Source of the DNA: an archaeon
GTDB lineage: Archaea; Thermoproteota; Nitrososphaeria; Nitrososphaerales; Gagatemarchaeaceae
Assembly: GCA_021823325.1 (NCBI GenBank)
Contig: JAKAOG010000001.1
Coordinates: forward strand, 124,001-188,000
Reading direction: 5' to 3'
Length of the DNA stretch: 64,000 nucleotides
The stretch's first letter is position 1, and the number at the start of each line of letters is the position of its first letter. Below are positions 9,028 to 17,721 of this stretch, one piece after another. The translations under genes were made by a program, and so were the position numbers. The notes beneath the pieces were generated by a model. That model ran no database searches. It was given only the letters and a program-made list of their open reading frames with translations, and was not told the DNA's origin.

Positions 9028-11064
9028 CTACTCGGCCTGGACTTGCCTGCGGATGGTTTCGACGATGTCGGGGTTCGCAAGCGTGGTGACGTCCCCGTAA
9101 TCCGTCCTGTCGGATATAGAAGCCAGGAGCCGCCTCATGATCTTCCCTGACCTGGTCTTCGGTAGGTCTGGGACGATATGGACGAGCCTAGGCCTCGCCA
9201 CGGGGCCGAGCTCTTTGACGACGTTCTCCTTTATCCTCTCTTCCAGTTCCTTTGAAGATGAGGTGCCAGGCTTTAGGGCCACGTAGATCACCGGGACGTG
9301 CCCTCTGAGCTCGTCCGCCATCGCTATGGCCGCTGCCTCAGCGACCTCCGGCGTCGCGAGCACGGCGTTCTCAAGTTCTTTCGTCCCCAGTCTATGCCCA
9401 GCGACCTTGATCACGTCGTCTATCCTTCCAAGGATTCTGAAGTAGCCGTCTGCCGCAAGGACGGCCCCGTCCCCGGCAAAATACGGCCAGTCGTGCCAGT
9501 CTTTGCTCTCCTTGTTCCTGTTGTACTTCGAGTAGTATGTCCTTACGAACCTGTCGGGGTCGCCCCAGATGGTCTGCATGATCCCTGGCCAGGGGTTCCT
9601 GATGCAGATGTTTCCCGCCCTGTTCTGCCCGGCCGGAACCTCGACCCCGTCTTCATCGTAGATTATCGGATAGATGCCCGGCATTCCAGGGCCGGCGCTC
9701 CCCGCTTTCATCGGCGAGAGCGCGGGGATGGTGCTGCACATGAACCCCCCTGTCTCGGTCTGCCACCAAGTGTCGGTGATCACCGCCTGCTTCTTCCCGA
9801 CGGTTTCGTAGAACCACCTCCACGCCTCTGGTTCTATGGGTTCGCCTACCGTCGTCATCGCCTTGAATCGGAACGTGTATTTTGAAGGTTCATCCGGTCC
9901 AGCCTTCCTCAACATCCGGATTGTCGTTGGTGCCGTGTGGAAGATGTTGACCCCCAACCTTTCGGCGATTCTCCATGGTCTCCCTGCGTCAGGATAGAGC
10001 GGGACCCCTTCATACATGACCGAGGTAGCCGCCAGGGCGAGGGGGCCATAGACTATGTATGAGTGTCCGGTGATCCACCCGATGTCAGCGAAGCACCAGT
10101 AGACGTCCTCCGGATGGATGTCCTGGACGTACTTGGACGTGCCAGCGACATAGGCGAGGTATCCTCCGGTCCTGTGCTGGACTCCCTTGGGCATCCCCGT
10201 GGACCCGCTCGTATACATCAGGAAAAGGGGAGCTTCGGCGTCCATAGATACCGGACCGATCGTCTTCCCAGAGAACGGCTTCATCGCTTCGTCCACGAAG
10301 TAATCCCGTCCCTTGACCATGGGCGCTTCGGAAACATACTGGCCGGGAAAGCGCCTCCAGACTAGGACCTTCTCGACCTTGGTGCCGAGCCTTTCAGCTT
10401 CCGTTACCGTGACATCGGCTTCTTTCTTCTTGTCGATGAGCTTCCCATTCCTGTAGTATCCGTCAATGGTGACGAGGACGGTGCTCTTCGAGTCCTCCAT
10501 GCGCTCAGCACAAGCTTTCGCGCTGAACCCGCCAAACACCTGATTGTGTATTATCCCGAGCCTAGCAGCTGCGAGCATCGAGACCGGGAGCTCGGGGATC
10601 ATGGGCAGATGGAACGTGACCCTGTCCCCCGCATGCAGCCTGGCGAACTCCGAAAGAAGCAGGGCGAACTCGTTCACACGGTCGTACAGCTGTCTGTAGG
10701 TGATGATTCGGGTAGGCTCGTCTTCAGGTTCAGGGACCCAGATCAGTGCCGCCTTGCTCCCATGGCTAGTCAGATGCCGGTCTACGCAGTTGTATGACGC
10801 GTTGAGCTTCCCCCCGACGAACCATTTCCAAAACGGGGGGTTTCCCGCGTCTAGGATGGTGTGCCACTTACTGTCCCAAGTCAGAAGATCAGCATACTCT
10901 TCGAAGCACTTTGGAAAGTTCTTCTCGGAGAACCGCTCAAAGACTGACGGGTCACTCATGTTTGCCTGTGATACGAAGCTACCGGGGGGCTCAGTGAGGG
11001 GCTCTTCTCTCCAATGGACGCCAATCTGAGACTCTGAGGTTCCGGCTTTCGCTTCTGTGGGCAT
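9028..11064 (-). CDS. acsA: Acetyl-CoA synthetase (AMP-forming)
   Basis: This 678-residue adenylate-forming enzyme activates acetate with ATP and CoA. The signature MYTSGSTGMPKGVQH lies near residue 290, DTWWQTETGG is the A5 motif, and the hinge region carries GRIDDVIKVAGHRLGT. The C-terminal PKTRSGKIMRR holds the catalytic Lys that is acetylated in homologues. Length and order match Acs. A TATA-like box at about 11090-11097 on this strand lies 27-30 bp before the ATG, so the message is probably leaderless. It would feed acetyl-CoA to the citrate synthase encoded at 21919. Propionyl-CoA synthetase is a less likely reading. Confidence 0.93.
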   Translation of the reverse strand: MPTEAKAGTSESQIGVHWREEPLTEPPGSFVSQANMSDPSVFERFSEKNFPKCFEEYADLLTWDSKWHTILDAGNPPFWKWFVGGKLNASYNCVDRHLTSHGSKAALIWVPEPEDEPTRIITYRQLYDRVNEFALLLSEFARLHAGDRVTFHLPMIPELPVSMLAAARLGIIHNQVFGGFSAKACAERMEDSKSTVLVTIDGYYRNGKLIDKKKEADVTVTEAERLGTKVEKVLVWRRFPGQYVSEAPMVKGRDYFVDEAMKPFSGKTIGPVSMDAEAPLFLMYTSGSTGMPKGVQHRTGGYLAYVAGTSKYVQDIHPEDVYWCFADIGWITGHSYIVYGPLALAATSVMYEGVPLYPDAGRPWRIAERLGVNIFHTAPTTIRMLRKAGPDEPSKYTFRFKAMTTVGEPIEPEAWRWFYETVGKKQAVITDTWWQTETGGFMCSTIPALSPMKAGSAGPGMPGIYPIIYDEDGVEVPAGQNRAGNICIRNPWPGIMQTIWGDPDRFVRTYYSKYNRNKESKDWHDWPYFAGDGAVLAADGYFRILGRIDDVIKVAGHRLGTKELENAVLATPEVAEAAAIAMADELRGHVPVIYVALKPGTSSSKELEERIKENVVKELGPVARPRLVHIVPDLPKTRSGKIMRRLLASISDRTDYGDVTTLANPDIVETIRRQVQAE

Positions 11065-11523
11065 CCGTCAGGCCAAACAATCTCCTATTCATTTAAGACT
11101 GGCTGCCCACGCAAACTACTTAGTCAACATGCGAAGTGGCTGGGTAGGTTCCAGACAATCATCGGCATCATAGCGCTCGTCATCGGCATCTTGGGACTAG
11201 TCTAGACTGCACTTGAGGAGCTCTAGGATGGAGGCCCTCGAACCCTTCTTTGTGAGGGTCGGATCGGCCTTGCCGTAAAGAGAGGTTCATCTGCTCGGTC
11301 GCCGGGAGTTCATTCCGCGATTCCTTTTACGCCAGGCCAGGAACATGCAGAACAGGAGTTTCCACGAGGGAGGACGCTTTCTCCTCATATGCGTGTGTCC
11401 TCTTTGTCTCTCAGGGGCTCTCTCGGTCTGCCTCGCACGCGCACACATGGGCATGACAGGCAGGAATGCACGTCCTATCACACAGAAACCGAATCGAGAG
11501 CAAGGGCGAAGAGGAGAGAGTAT
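11065..11523. other. 460-bp stretch without a convincing gene
   Basis: The stretch holds the acs promoter at its left end. On the plus strand at 11134-11205 a frame reads as a very hydrophobic peptide ending in stop, but it lacks a start codon; an ATG at 11129 is one base out of phase. On the minus strand at about 11205-11288 a 28-codon open stretch looks protein-like but also lacks a start. These may be remnants of small genes. I see no RNA gene or clear repeat here. Confidence 0.4.
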
Positions 11524-11642
11524 TGGTGCGGGGGGTGGGATTCGAACCCACGAACCCCTAAGGGACGGGATGTCTCAGGTTTCTCTTAAGTCCCGCGCTT
11601 CCAACGCCGCCTGCGATTTTGACCAGGCTCAGCAACCCCCGC
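11524..11642 (-). tRNA. tRNA-Leu (UAA) with two introns, CCA encoded
   Basis: The 5' acceptor strand GCGGGGG (11642-11636) pairs with CCCCCGC (11534-11528), followed by discriminator A and an encoded CCA. The T arm is GTGGG-TTCGAAT-CCCAC, and a long variable arm marks a class II tRNA. The anticodon loop CTTAAGA gives UAA. A 13-nt intron (11584-11572) lies after position 37, with a 4-bp helix CTTA:TGAG between 3-nt bulges. A second, 18-nt intron (11616-11599) interrupts the D arm after position 23. Its bulges are AAT and AAG, the central helix is TCAA:TTGG, and the inner stem is CGC:GCG. Splicing both gives a normal D stem, GCT paired with AGC. A TATA-like box lies near 11664-11671. Confidence 0.9.
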
Positions 11643-11692
11643 GAACCACGAACTCAGAGAGGAGTCTAAAGACCTTGTCTATCGCGAGTTGA

Positions 11693-12466
11693 TCATATGT
11701 TTTCCAGTAACTTTACCCAAGTTTCGAACCTTGCCTGGTGTGAGTCGCAGATTGAGCCTATCTCCATCATCCATCTCAAGACATTCTCACGTCCACCCAA
11801 GTATGCTGTATGGAGTGGAGCACGGTTGTGACCGCCATGGTGGACATACGAATAACTACGAAACTCGAAACCAAGCTGTCTTGCTAAGATGACAAACCCA
11901 TCACGAAGTCGGGCGCTTGCTACTTCGAATCTGCACTGTCCGACTCTGCCGCTATGATGAAAGCATCCATCTGCACTGAAAAGTCCCTTTAGGTAAGATC
12001 GCTTGACTTCAAGATTGGCAGTGAGGATTGCGAGAGGTATTCCAACGGTCCTAGACTTCGGACCTTTCGGGAGGCCGTACCGGAGGAAGAACTCGATCGC
12101 TTGACTTTTTGCCGAACAGACCACAGTCGTATTCTCCTTCTTGTTCAGAACCGCGGGTTCGAGGCCCAATACCTCTTTGGTGACCTCAACGGTTCGGGCA
12201 ATCATATCATGGTCGCTCGAGTGGAGAGAAATGCCCCATGCCTCGCCAAGCCAACCGTCTCCCGTGTGAAGTCCGAGAAGCAGGCCGACACTCTCACACA
12301 TCTCAGCCAGTGGTTCGCGGTAGATCGGGTGACTGTGCCTCATCCGAACATTCATCGCATGCAAACCAAGACGGAGTGTTTCCCGAGGAATACCTGTTCT
12401 TAGTTGCATCTCTCGCAAGCTTAATCCTGATTCGTACAATCCGAGGATATTCAGGTTGGACAACAT
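11693..12466 (-). CDS. Free-standing LAGLIDADG homing endonuclease-like protein with N-terminal HTH
   Basis: This 257-residue protein has two helices of the LAGLIDADG kind: LLLGLHTGDGWLG near residue 62 and SYLKGLFSADGCF near residue 160. Each has an acidic residue at its end (GDG, ADG), as needed for metal-dependent DNA cleavage. A helix-turn-helix-like segment sits at residues 14-40. It is not inside an intein or intron: it lies 50 bp upstream of the tRNA-Leu 5' end on the same strand. Base composition is visibly lower in GC than both neighbours, which suggests recent transfer. Start is ATG at 12466. It could be an active mobile endonuclease or one recruited as a regulator. Confidence 0.8.
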   Translation of the reverse strand: MLSNLNILGLYESGLSLREMQLRTGIPRETLRLGLHAMNVRMRHSHPIYREPLAEMCESVGLLLGLHTGDGWLGEAWGISLHSSDHDMIARTVEVTKEVLGLEPAVLNKKENTTVVCSAKSQAIEFFLRYGLPKGPKSRTVGIPLAILTANLEVKRSYLKGLFSADGCFHHSGRVGQCRFEVASARLRDGFVILARQLGFEFRSYSYVHHGGHNRAPLHTAYLGGRENVLRWMMEIGSICDSHQARFETWVKLLENI

Positions 12467-12621
12467 TAGCCCAAATCTTGACCACGTTAACCTACAAAAG
12501 TTCGACTAATGTTTCCAACTTCTCGCGGAGGAGGGCTAGTGAAAGTACTTGACTATCAACCAGGCTTGAGTACCCCCGCGATGTCCGAGGCCTATCGTTC
12601 CGTTATTAACATTGGAGCGGG

Positions 12622-14310
12622 TCACCCGATGAGTCTCAGAAGTTTGGCGAGGCCAAGCGTGTTCGCGACATCCTCTGACCGAAGCCAGGCCCTTCTCGCC
12701 ACCCCTACGCCGTAGCTCATGTTGTCCAGCTCTCCCACCGAGTGGGCGTCAGAATTTATCACCAGAGTGACCCCCTCCTCCATGGCCTTCCTCGCCCAGA
12801 CCTCGTCCAGGTCGAGCCTCTTGGGTTGCCCGTCGATTTCAAGCATCTTCCCATGCTCCCTAGCTGCCTTCGTCACCTTCGCAAGGTCGATCGGATTCCC
12901 CTCCCTCTTCCCGATGAGCCTGTTGGTCGGGTGGCAGATGAAGTCCACCGAAGGGTGAGCGATGGCTTTGAGGATCCTGTCCGTGAGCTTCTCAGGATCC
13001 TGTTTGAAGTTCTGGTGCAGGGATGCTCCCACTATGTCGAACTCGTCGAGGAACTTCCTCTCAAAATCCAGGGAACCGTCGCTCTTTATCTCGACTTCGA
13101 CCCCCCTCAATATCCTGAACGGGGACAGCTCGTCGTTGAGCTTCTCGATATCTTTCCACTGCCTCCTAAACCGTTCCTCGGTCAGCCCGTTTGCGACCCT
13201 CACCGACTGAGAATGGTCCGTGATCGCGACGTACCCGTACCCCCTCTCCTTCGCGGCTCTCGCCATCTCTTTCAGCTCAACCGAGCCGTCGCTCCAGGTC
13301 GAATGCATCTGCAGGTCTCCCTTGATCGCGTCAAACTCAACAAGATGGGGGAGCTCCCCCCGCTGTGCCGCCTCAACCTCTCCCCTGTTCTCCCGTAGCT
13401 CTGGGGGGATGAACTCCATCCCGAGCCTTGAATAGACCTCCTCTTCGGTCTCCCCCGCGAGCCTCTTCCCTGCCTTGTCGAGCATTCCATACTCGTTAAG
13501 CTTCCATCCTTTCTCTATTGCCAGGTTTCTGAGGGCGATATTGTGGTCCTTGGACCCCGTGAAATAGATGAGGGCGGCCCCGTACTCTTCCCTCTTGAAC
13601 AGCCTGACGTCCACCTGAGTCCCTTCCTCCAACTTGACGCTCGCCCTCCTGGGCCCGCTTTCGAGCACCTGTGCGACGCCTGGGCACCCCTTTACGGCGT
13701 CGATGACCCTAGTGTCGGTCGAGAGGATGTCGAGATCCCCTATCGTGCTTCTTCCCCTGCGCAGACTCCCTGCCATTCCCACGCTGATGCCGAGCGCGCC
13801 GAAGTAAGACGCCATCTTCTGGTAGGCCCCCTCTGCCTCCGGGAGCAGCATCCGCCGCTCGTAGCTCTGGAGCTTCTGGACTCCGAGCCGGAACGACTCT
13901 CTGACCGCGGGACCGAATTCCATATCGAGCCTACCGCTGTCGAGTGCGGACTTCAGTTGATCTACGCTCGTTATCCCCATCTCGTGGGACAGGCGGTAGG
14001 CGGTCCTCGGCCCGATTCCCTGGACCTTCATCAGGAGCGGCACCCCGGCGGGGGTCCTTTCCCTGAGCCTTTCCAGCAGCTCAAGACGCCCCGTCCTGAG
14101 GTACTCGTCTATCTTCTTCGCAATTCCCTCGCCGACGTACTTGATCTCTTCCAGTCTCTTCTCCCGCCAGATCTGCTCTACGTCTTCGGCCAGATTCCTG
14201 ATGCTGGTGGCCGCCCTATGGTACGCGATGACCTTGAACCTGTCTTCTCCGTTCGCCTCGACCAGCTCTCCCAGGTCGTCCAGGAGCTGGGCGACCTCGG
14301 AATTCTTCAT
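12622..14310 (-). CDS. polX: DNA polymerase X family with C-terminal PHP exonuclease domain
   Basis: I start this 562-residue protein at ATG 14310 because a TATA-like box lies 29 bp upstream and longer frames run back over the divergent Lrp-like gene. The N-terminal 8-kDa-like domain carries helix-hairpin-helix elements (VGEGIAKKIDEY, VQGIGPRTAYRL). The nucleotidyltransferase centre is GSLRRGRSTIGDLDIL with its DxD pair and a later Asp in QVDVRLF. The C-terminal PHP domain shows DLQMHSTWSDG, ITDHSQS, and the late metal ligands CHPTNR and INSDAHS. Such enzymes fill gaps in base excision repair. The gene shares its promoter region with the Lrp-like gene. Confidence 0.92.
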   Translation of the reverse strand: MKNSEVAQLLDDLGELVEANGEDRFKVIAYHRAATSIRNLAEDVEQIWREKRLEEIKYVGEGIAKKIDEYLRTGRLELLERLRERTPAGVPLLMKVQGIGPRTAYRLSHEMGITSVDQLKSALDSGRLDMEFGPAVRESFRLGVQKLQSYERRMLLPEAEGAYQKMASYFGALGISVGMAGSLRRGRSTIGDLDILSTDTRVIDAVKGCPGVAQVLESGPRRASVKLEEGTQVDVRLFKREEYGAALIYFTGSKDHNIALRNLAIEKGWKLNEYGMLDKAGKRLAGETEEEVYSRLGMEFIPPELRENRGEVEAAQRGELPHLVEFDAIKGDLQMHSTWSDGSVELKEMARAAKERGYGYVAITDHSQSVRVANGLTEERFRRQWKDIEKLNDELSPFRILRGVEVEIKSDGSLDFERKFLDEFDIVGASLHQNFKQDPEKLTDRILKAIAHPSVDFICHPTNRLIGKREGNPIDLAKVTKAAREHGKMLEIDGQPKRLDLDEVWARKAMEEGVTLVINSDAHSVGELDNMSYGVGVARRAWLRSEDVANTLGLAKLLRLIG

Positions 14311-14333
14311 CGGATGCGTTACACACCCCAAGA

Positions 14334-14344
14334 GTTTTAAAAGC
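14334..14344. promoter_or_regulatory. Shared, near-palindromic TATA box for polX and the Lrp-like gene
   Basis: GTTTTAAAAGC is centred at about 14339. It lies 29 bp from the polX ATG (14310, minus strand) and 27 bp from the TTG of the Lrp-like gene (14366, plus strand). A single TBP site could thus serve both directions, each giving a leaderless or nearly leaderless transcript. No other AT-rich element lies in the 55-bp gap. Confidence 0.6.
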
Positions 14345-14365
14345 AGTCCGGACTCCCCGTAGTGG

Positions 14366-14635
14366 TTGCCCGTATTCCAGAAAGCTTTCGTCCTCATCAA
14401 GGTGGCACCCGGGCACACGGAGGGAGTCGTCGACTCTCTGATGAAGATTCCAGAAGTGACCGAGGCGCACATCATCCCAGGCGACTGGGACATCATTACC
14501 GTGATAAACTCCCAGAAGGAGGTCATCGTTCCGAGCGACGAGAAGGTCTACAGGCTGGTCCTCGACAAGATCGAGAAGATCAAGCACGTCCAGGACACAA
14601 GCACCATGGTGTCCCAGTTCTCAAAGACGAAGTAG
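14366..14635 (+). CDS. Stand-alone Lrp/AsnC ligand-binding (RAM) domain protein
   Basis: The 89-residue product has the beta-alpha-beta-beta-alpha-beta pattern of the RAM/ACT-like domain: KAFVLIKVAPGH, a helix, then DWDIITVI and later strands. There is no helix-turn-helix, so it cannot bind DNA alone. Such small proteins may sense amino acids or form mixed oligomers with full Lrp proteins. The start is TTG, 27 bp after the shared TATA box. Its stop abuts the stop side of the convergent peptidase gene with no gap. Confidence 0.8.
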   Translation: MPVFQKAFVLIKVAPGHTEGVVDSLMKIPEVTEAHIIPGDWDIITVINSQKEVIVPSDEKVYRLVLDKIEKIKHVQDTSTMVSQFSKTK

Positions 14636-15733
14636 TTACTTCCACCAACCGTATTCTTTCGGCGGATCCGTGATCTCGATTCCTTTTCTCCCGACCATGA
14701 GCACGTCGTCTTCTATCCTCACGCCCAGCTTTCCCCTGAAGTAGGCGCCAGGCTCGACGGTAAAGCACATCCCAGTTCCTAGCCTCTCGCTCCCTCGCTC
14801 GACTATGTATGGTGCCTCGTGGATCTCCAACCCTAGGCCATGCCCCGTTCTGTGGAAGAAGTTGTCCCCCATGCCCGCTTTCTTGAGCACCCCTCTCGCT
14901 GCCAGGTCCACTTCTCCAACCCTGACGCCCGGAGCTGTCGCGCTGATTGCCGCCTCCTGCGCCTCCAGCACCCTGCCATAGACCCTTTCCATCTCAGGAG
15001 AGTTTCCCACGCAGAACGTCCGGGTCACATCCGCATAGTATCCTTTGAAGGTGGCTCCGACGTCTATGACCACGCTGTCCCCGCGCTCAAGCTTCTTCCC
15101 AGTCGGCAGGTGATGGGGGTCCGCTGACATGGCTCCCGCTTGGACGAGCATGTCGTCCACTTTCGTCGCCCCCTTCGCGTAAATCAACTCCGAAGCAGAT
15201 TTCGCGACCTCCGACTCAGTAGACCCTTCCGCGACGAGCGAGGGGAACTCCTCGAAGGCGCGGCTCAGTATCCGGCCAGCCTTCTTGAGCAACGCTGCTT
15301 CTTCCGCGTCCTTTGCTTCACGCAGGCTTTGGAGGACCGGCTCTGCGTCCTCAGGGCTGAACGGAGTCCTCTTGGCGAGCTTCTGAAGGTAGATGAACGG
15401 AACTCTGCCCTCGACCCCCCAGCGCCCTACGATGCCGGCACCCCTCGCAGCTTCCTCGATGGCAGATTCCGGCCCCTCGGAGTCCGTCCAGGAGTGGACT
15501 TCGATGCTCAGGGGAGACCGCAGGTAGGGTCCGGACTCTAGGGTCGGGGCCACTAGGTGGATGTCTCCCTCTGTCGGCACGAAGAGCATGAACGGCCTTT
15601 CCAGCATCAACGAATCGACTCCAGTAAGATACTTCATGTTCGGCCCAGGCACAACGACGGCACCCGACAACCCCTCCGAGCGGAGCCTGTCGCGGAGTTT
15701 TCGTGCTCTTCTCTCTTGGATAGGCGCGCCCAT
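14636..15733 (-). CDS. M24 family aminopeptidase (Xaa-Pro dipeptidase-like)
   Basis: This 365-residue protein has a creatinase-type N-terminal domain and a pita-bread catalytic domain. Metal ligands are visible: Asp in VIDVGATFKGYYADVTRTF, His in HRTGHGLGLEIHEAP, Glu in FTVEPG, and a last Glu in GVRIEDDVLM. All five ligands appear present. It would release proline or other residues from short peptides in the cytoplasm. It is divergent from proline dehydrogenase across a 32-bp gap, which suits linked use of proline peptides. Confidence 0.9.
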   Translation of the reverse strand: MGAPIQERRARKLRDRLRSEGLSGAVVVPGPNMKYLTGVDSLMLERPFMLFVPTEGDIHLVAPTLESGPYLRSPLSIEVHSWTDSEGPESAIEEAARGAGIVGRWGVEGRVPFIYLQKLAKRTPFSPEDAEPVLQSLREAKDAEEAALLKKAGRILSRAFEEFPSLVAEGSTESEVAKSASELIYAKGATKVDDMLVQAGAMSADPHHLPTGKKLERGDSVVIDVGATFKGYYADVTRTFCVGNSPEMERVYGRVLEAQEAAISATAPGVRVGEVDLAARGVLKKAGMGDNFFHRTGHGLGLEIHEAPYIVERGSERLGTGMCFTVEPGAYFRGKLGVRIEDDVLMVGRKGIEITDPPKEYGWWK

Positions 15734-15765
15734 TCCCGCCCCTGGCTTCTGTATACACCGTTAAT

Positions 15766-16638
15766 ATGTGGTCTCGGGTCCCCGGCACCAGCTTGGTGCT
15801 GAAGGAGCGGTTCGTGCTGCCGCTGGCGAAGAAGTGGATTGCAGGCGCAGACCTGAAGTCCGCACTGGAGGACGCCGAAAAAGCGAACTCAAGGGGGGCG
15901 GGGGTCGTTGTCAACTTCCTCGGCGAAGAGATCACGGATCCGGGGATGGCTGACGATTCCATGGCCGAGTATCTGCGCCTCCAACAGGCGCTCTATGACA
16001 AGGGGATCAAAGGCTACGCTTCTGTGAAACTGACCCAGCTGGGCCTCGGGGCCGACGGCGAGGGGATGAGGAACAGGCTGGAAAAGATCGCCACAAACGC
16101 CGACCGCCTGTCACAGTCGCTATGGATCGATATGGAGGGGTCGGCATTCACCGAAAAGACCGTCGCTGCATACCTTGATGTCCATCGGGCTCACCCCGAC
16201 GTGGGGGTCGCTCTCCAGGCATACGCCAGGAGGAGCGAGTCCGACCTAGACTCGATTCTGAAGGAAGGGGGGAAGGTCAGACTCGTCAAAGGGGCGTACA
16301 AGGAGAGCCCCGGGTTCGTCTATCCCACCAAGGCTGAGGTCAGCAAGAACTTCGAGCGGCTTATGGTCTCTCTCTTCGAAAGGGGCGGCGGGTTCGCGAT
16401 AGCGACCCACGACCACGCCCTCGTGGACCGGGCAAAGTCACTGGCCGCGGACAGCCATGCAGACTTCCACTTCGAACTCCTGAAGGGGATTAGGGACGAC
16501 CTCAAGGCAGAGCTGGTGGAAGGCGGGTTCAAGGTCTACGAATATCTCCCCTATGGAGACAGTTGGTGGGCTTACTCGAAGCGCAGGATCAATGAGCACC
16601 CAAGCAACATCTGGCTCCTTCTCAGATCTTTCATCTGA
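15766..16638 (+). CDS. Proline dehydrogenase
   Basis: This 290-residue protein is a minimal PRODH: an FAD-binding TIM barrel. Family-type segments include SVKLTQLGLG, WIDMEGS, VALQAYARRSESD, RLVKGAYKE, IATHDH and FHFELLKGIR, ending with a substrate-recognition helix SWWAYSKRRINEHP (YxxRRxxE-like). It oxidises proline to pyrroline-5-carboxylate and passes electrons to the quinone pool. No P5C dehydrogenase is in the window. It is divergent from the M24 peptidase, and both may take part in proline use. Confidence 0.9.
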   Translation: MWSRVPGTSLVLKERFVLPLAKKWIAGADLKSALEDAEKANSRGAGVVVNFLGEEITDPGMADDSMAEYLRLQQALYDKGIKGYASVKLTQLGLGADGEGMRNRLEKIATNADRLSQSLWIDMEGSAFTEKTVAAYLDVHRAHPDVGVALQAYARRSESDLDSILKEGGKVRLVKGAYKESPGFVYPTKAEVSKNFERLMVSLFERGGGFAIATHDHALVDRAKSLAADSHADFHFELLKGIRDDLKAELVEGGFKVYEYLPYGDSWWAYSKRRINEHPSNIWLLLRSFI

Positions 16639-16733
16639 TAGCTGCGGTAGCCTCCTTTGATTACTGAATCAACTAACATAGACTCCGCTCGCAAAATACC
16701 CGCCAGGCTCTGAAAGGGCTCAGGTCTAAACAA

Positions 16734-16910
16734 ATGGCCGAATACCAGAAAGGGCAAGTCTGGGGAGCCCTCCGGAAGGCATGGAAGGGCTACCGCATAG
16801 CGAAGGTCCAGGGCGACAACGCCCGAATGAGGGAGTATGCCACGCGCATAAAGACTCTCCAGGGCCAGCTTGGCGTTCCTCAGGCAAGCTTTCCAAATCT
16901 AGGAATGTAG
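16734..16910 (+). CDS. Small hypothetical basic protein, 58 residues
   Basis: An ATG-started frame runs to TAG at 16908-16910. The product is basic and likely helical, with Trp, Tyr and Arg/Lys spaced along amphipathic helices (GALRKAWKGYRIAKV, then MREYATRIKTLQ), and a short hydrophobic tail. A TATA-like GCAAAATA at 16691-16698 and the strong hairpin plus T-run overlapping the stop support a real transcript. No family is recognised. It could bind nucleic acid. Confidence 0.6.
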   Translation: MAEYQKGQVWGALRKAWKGYRIAKVQGDNARMREYATRIKTLQGQLGVPQASFPNLGM

Positions 16911-16937
16911 AGGAGCACCGCTCCTCTATCCCTTTTT
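16908..16937 (+). terminator. Hairpin with T-run after the 58-residue gene
   Basis: TAGAGGAGC and GCTCCTCTA form a perfect 9-bp stem with a 3-base loop, followed within 5 bases by TTTTT. The stem starts inside the stop codon of the small gene. The T-run overlaps the 3' end of the convergent HTH gene. It resembles an intrinsic terminator; archaeal RNA polymerase mainly needs the T-run. Confidence 0.7.
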
Positions 16938-17604
16938 AGTCGGAACCTGTCAGTCCGCTTTCTATCTCTTCCAGGATGTCGCCGACCACTTGCTTCTGGA
17001 CACCCAGGGACGAACAAATCGTATCGAGGTTGTCTCCATCCTCGCGCATCAGGTACCTGAGCACCCTTCTCCTGTCTCCCAAAGGAAGCGAGGTCGTGAT
17101 CCTGGCTGCCTCTCTGAGCGCAAGGCTCCTGATGTATAGAAGCACAGCCCTCTCCTCCTCCATCTCTGTGAGCTTCTTGTCGACCTCAGCCACGACCCTG
17201 GTGAGTGGCCTGATCCTGGACGCGTCGTCCTGATACTTTAGGACCTCGCTGATCTGCGTCATCATCTGGGCGTGCTCGTCTGTCTCCTCGACCCCCGGCA
17301 CTGCGCCGAACGAAAAGATGCGCGTCCTGAACAGGTTCGGCGCCAGGTCCACGGTCACCGAGAAGCTGTTCTTCAGCAGGTATTCCCTCCTCTTCGGCCC
17401 TCGGGGGCTGTCTTGGGAAACGCTGCTTACTAGCCCCGCCTTCTCCATCGTGACCAAGTGCTTTGCGACGAGCTGCTGGCTGATCTTGAGCTCCTTGGAC
17501 AGTTGGAGCTGATAGTTCGGTTCTTCGCTTATCTTCGAGATGATGCGCCTTCGTATGGGGTTCTCAACAGTACCCAGGACAGCGTCAAGCTCCGATTGGC
17601 TCAA
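16936..17604 (-). CDS. ArsR-like winged-helix transcriptional regulator
   Basis: The 222-residue protein begins with a classic winged helix: VENPIRRRIISKI, then YQLQLSKELKISQQLVAKHLVTMEKAGLV, followed by a charged wing (PRGPKRREYLL). The rest is a helical and beta effector region without a recognised ligand motif, ending with a second HTH-like segment (NLDTICSSLGVQKQVVGDILEEI). The start is TTG, and a strong TATA box (CTATTTATAGA on this strand, about 17630-17640) lies about 31 bp upstream. The divergent neighbour is gamma-glutamyltransferase, a possible target. Confidence 0.8.
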   Translation of the reverse strand: MSQSELDAVLGTVENPIRRRIISKISEEPNYQLQLSKELKISQQLVAKHLVTMEKAGLVSSVSQDSPRGPKRREYLLKNSFSVTVDLAPNLFRTRIFSFGAVPGVEETDEHAQMMTQISEVLKYQDDASRIRPLTRVVAEVDKKLTEMEEERAVLLYIRSLALREAARITTSLPLGDRRRVLRYLMREDGDNLDTICSSLGVQKQVVGDILEEIESGLTGSD

Positions 17605-17721
17605 TCCAGTACGAGTTTTGACCTCTCCGCTCTATAAATAGATTCCCGAGCTTAATCCGATCTTCTTCGCTTGGTTTCGCTCGATTTTCTTAAAAAAGCC
17701 CGAAAAGAGCGTTAACGGAGC

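Noticed and set aside
11345-11692. Plus-strand open frames over the tRNA-Leu gene
   Set aside because: They cross a well-formed tRNA on the other strand and encode no recognisable protein.
12622-14526. Longer form of PolX starting at 14526
   Set aside because: The extra N-terminus overlaps the Lrp-like gene and its promoter and has no family similarity; ATG 14310 has a TATA box at the right distance.
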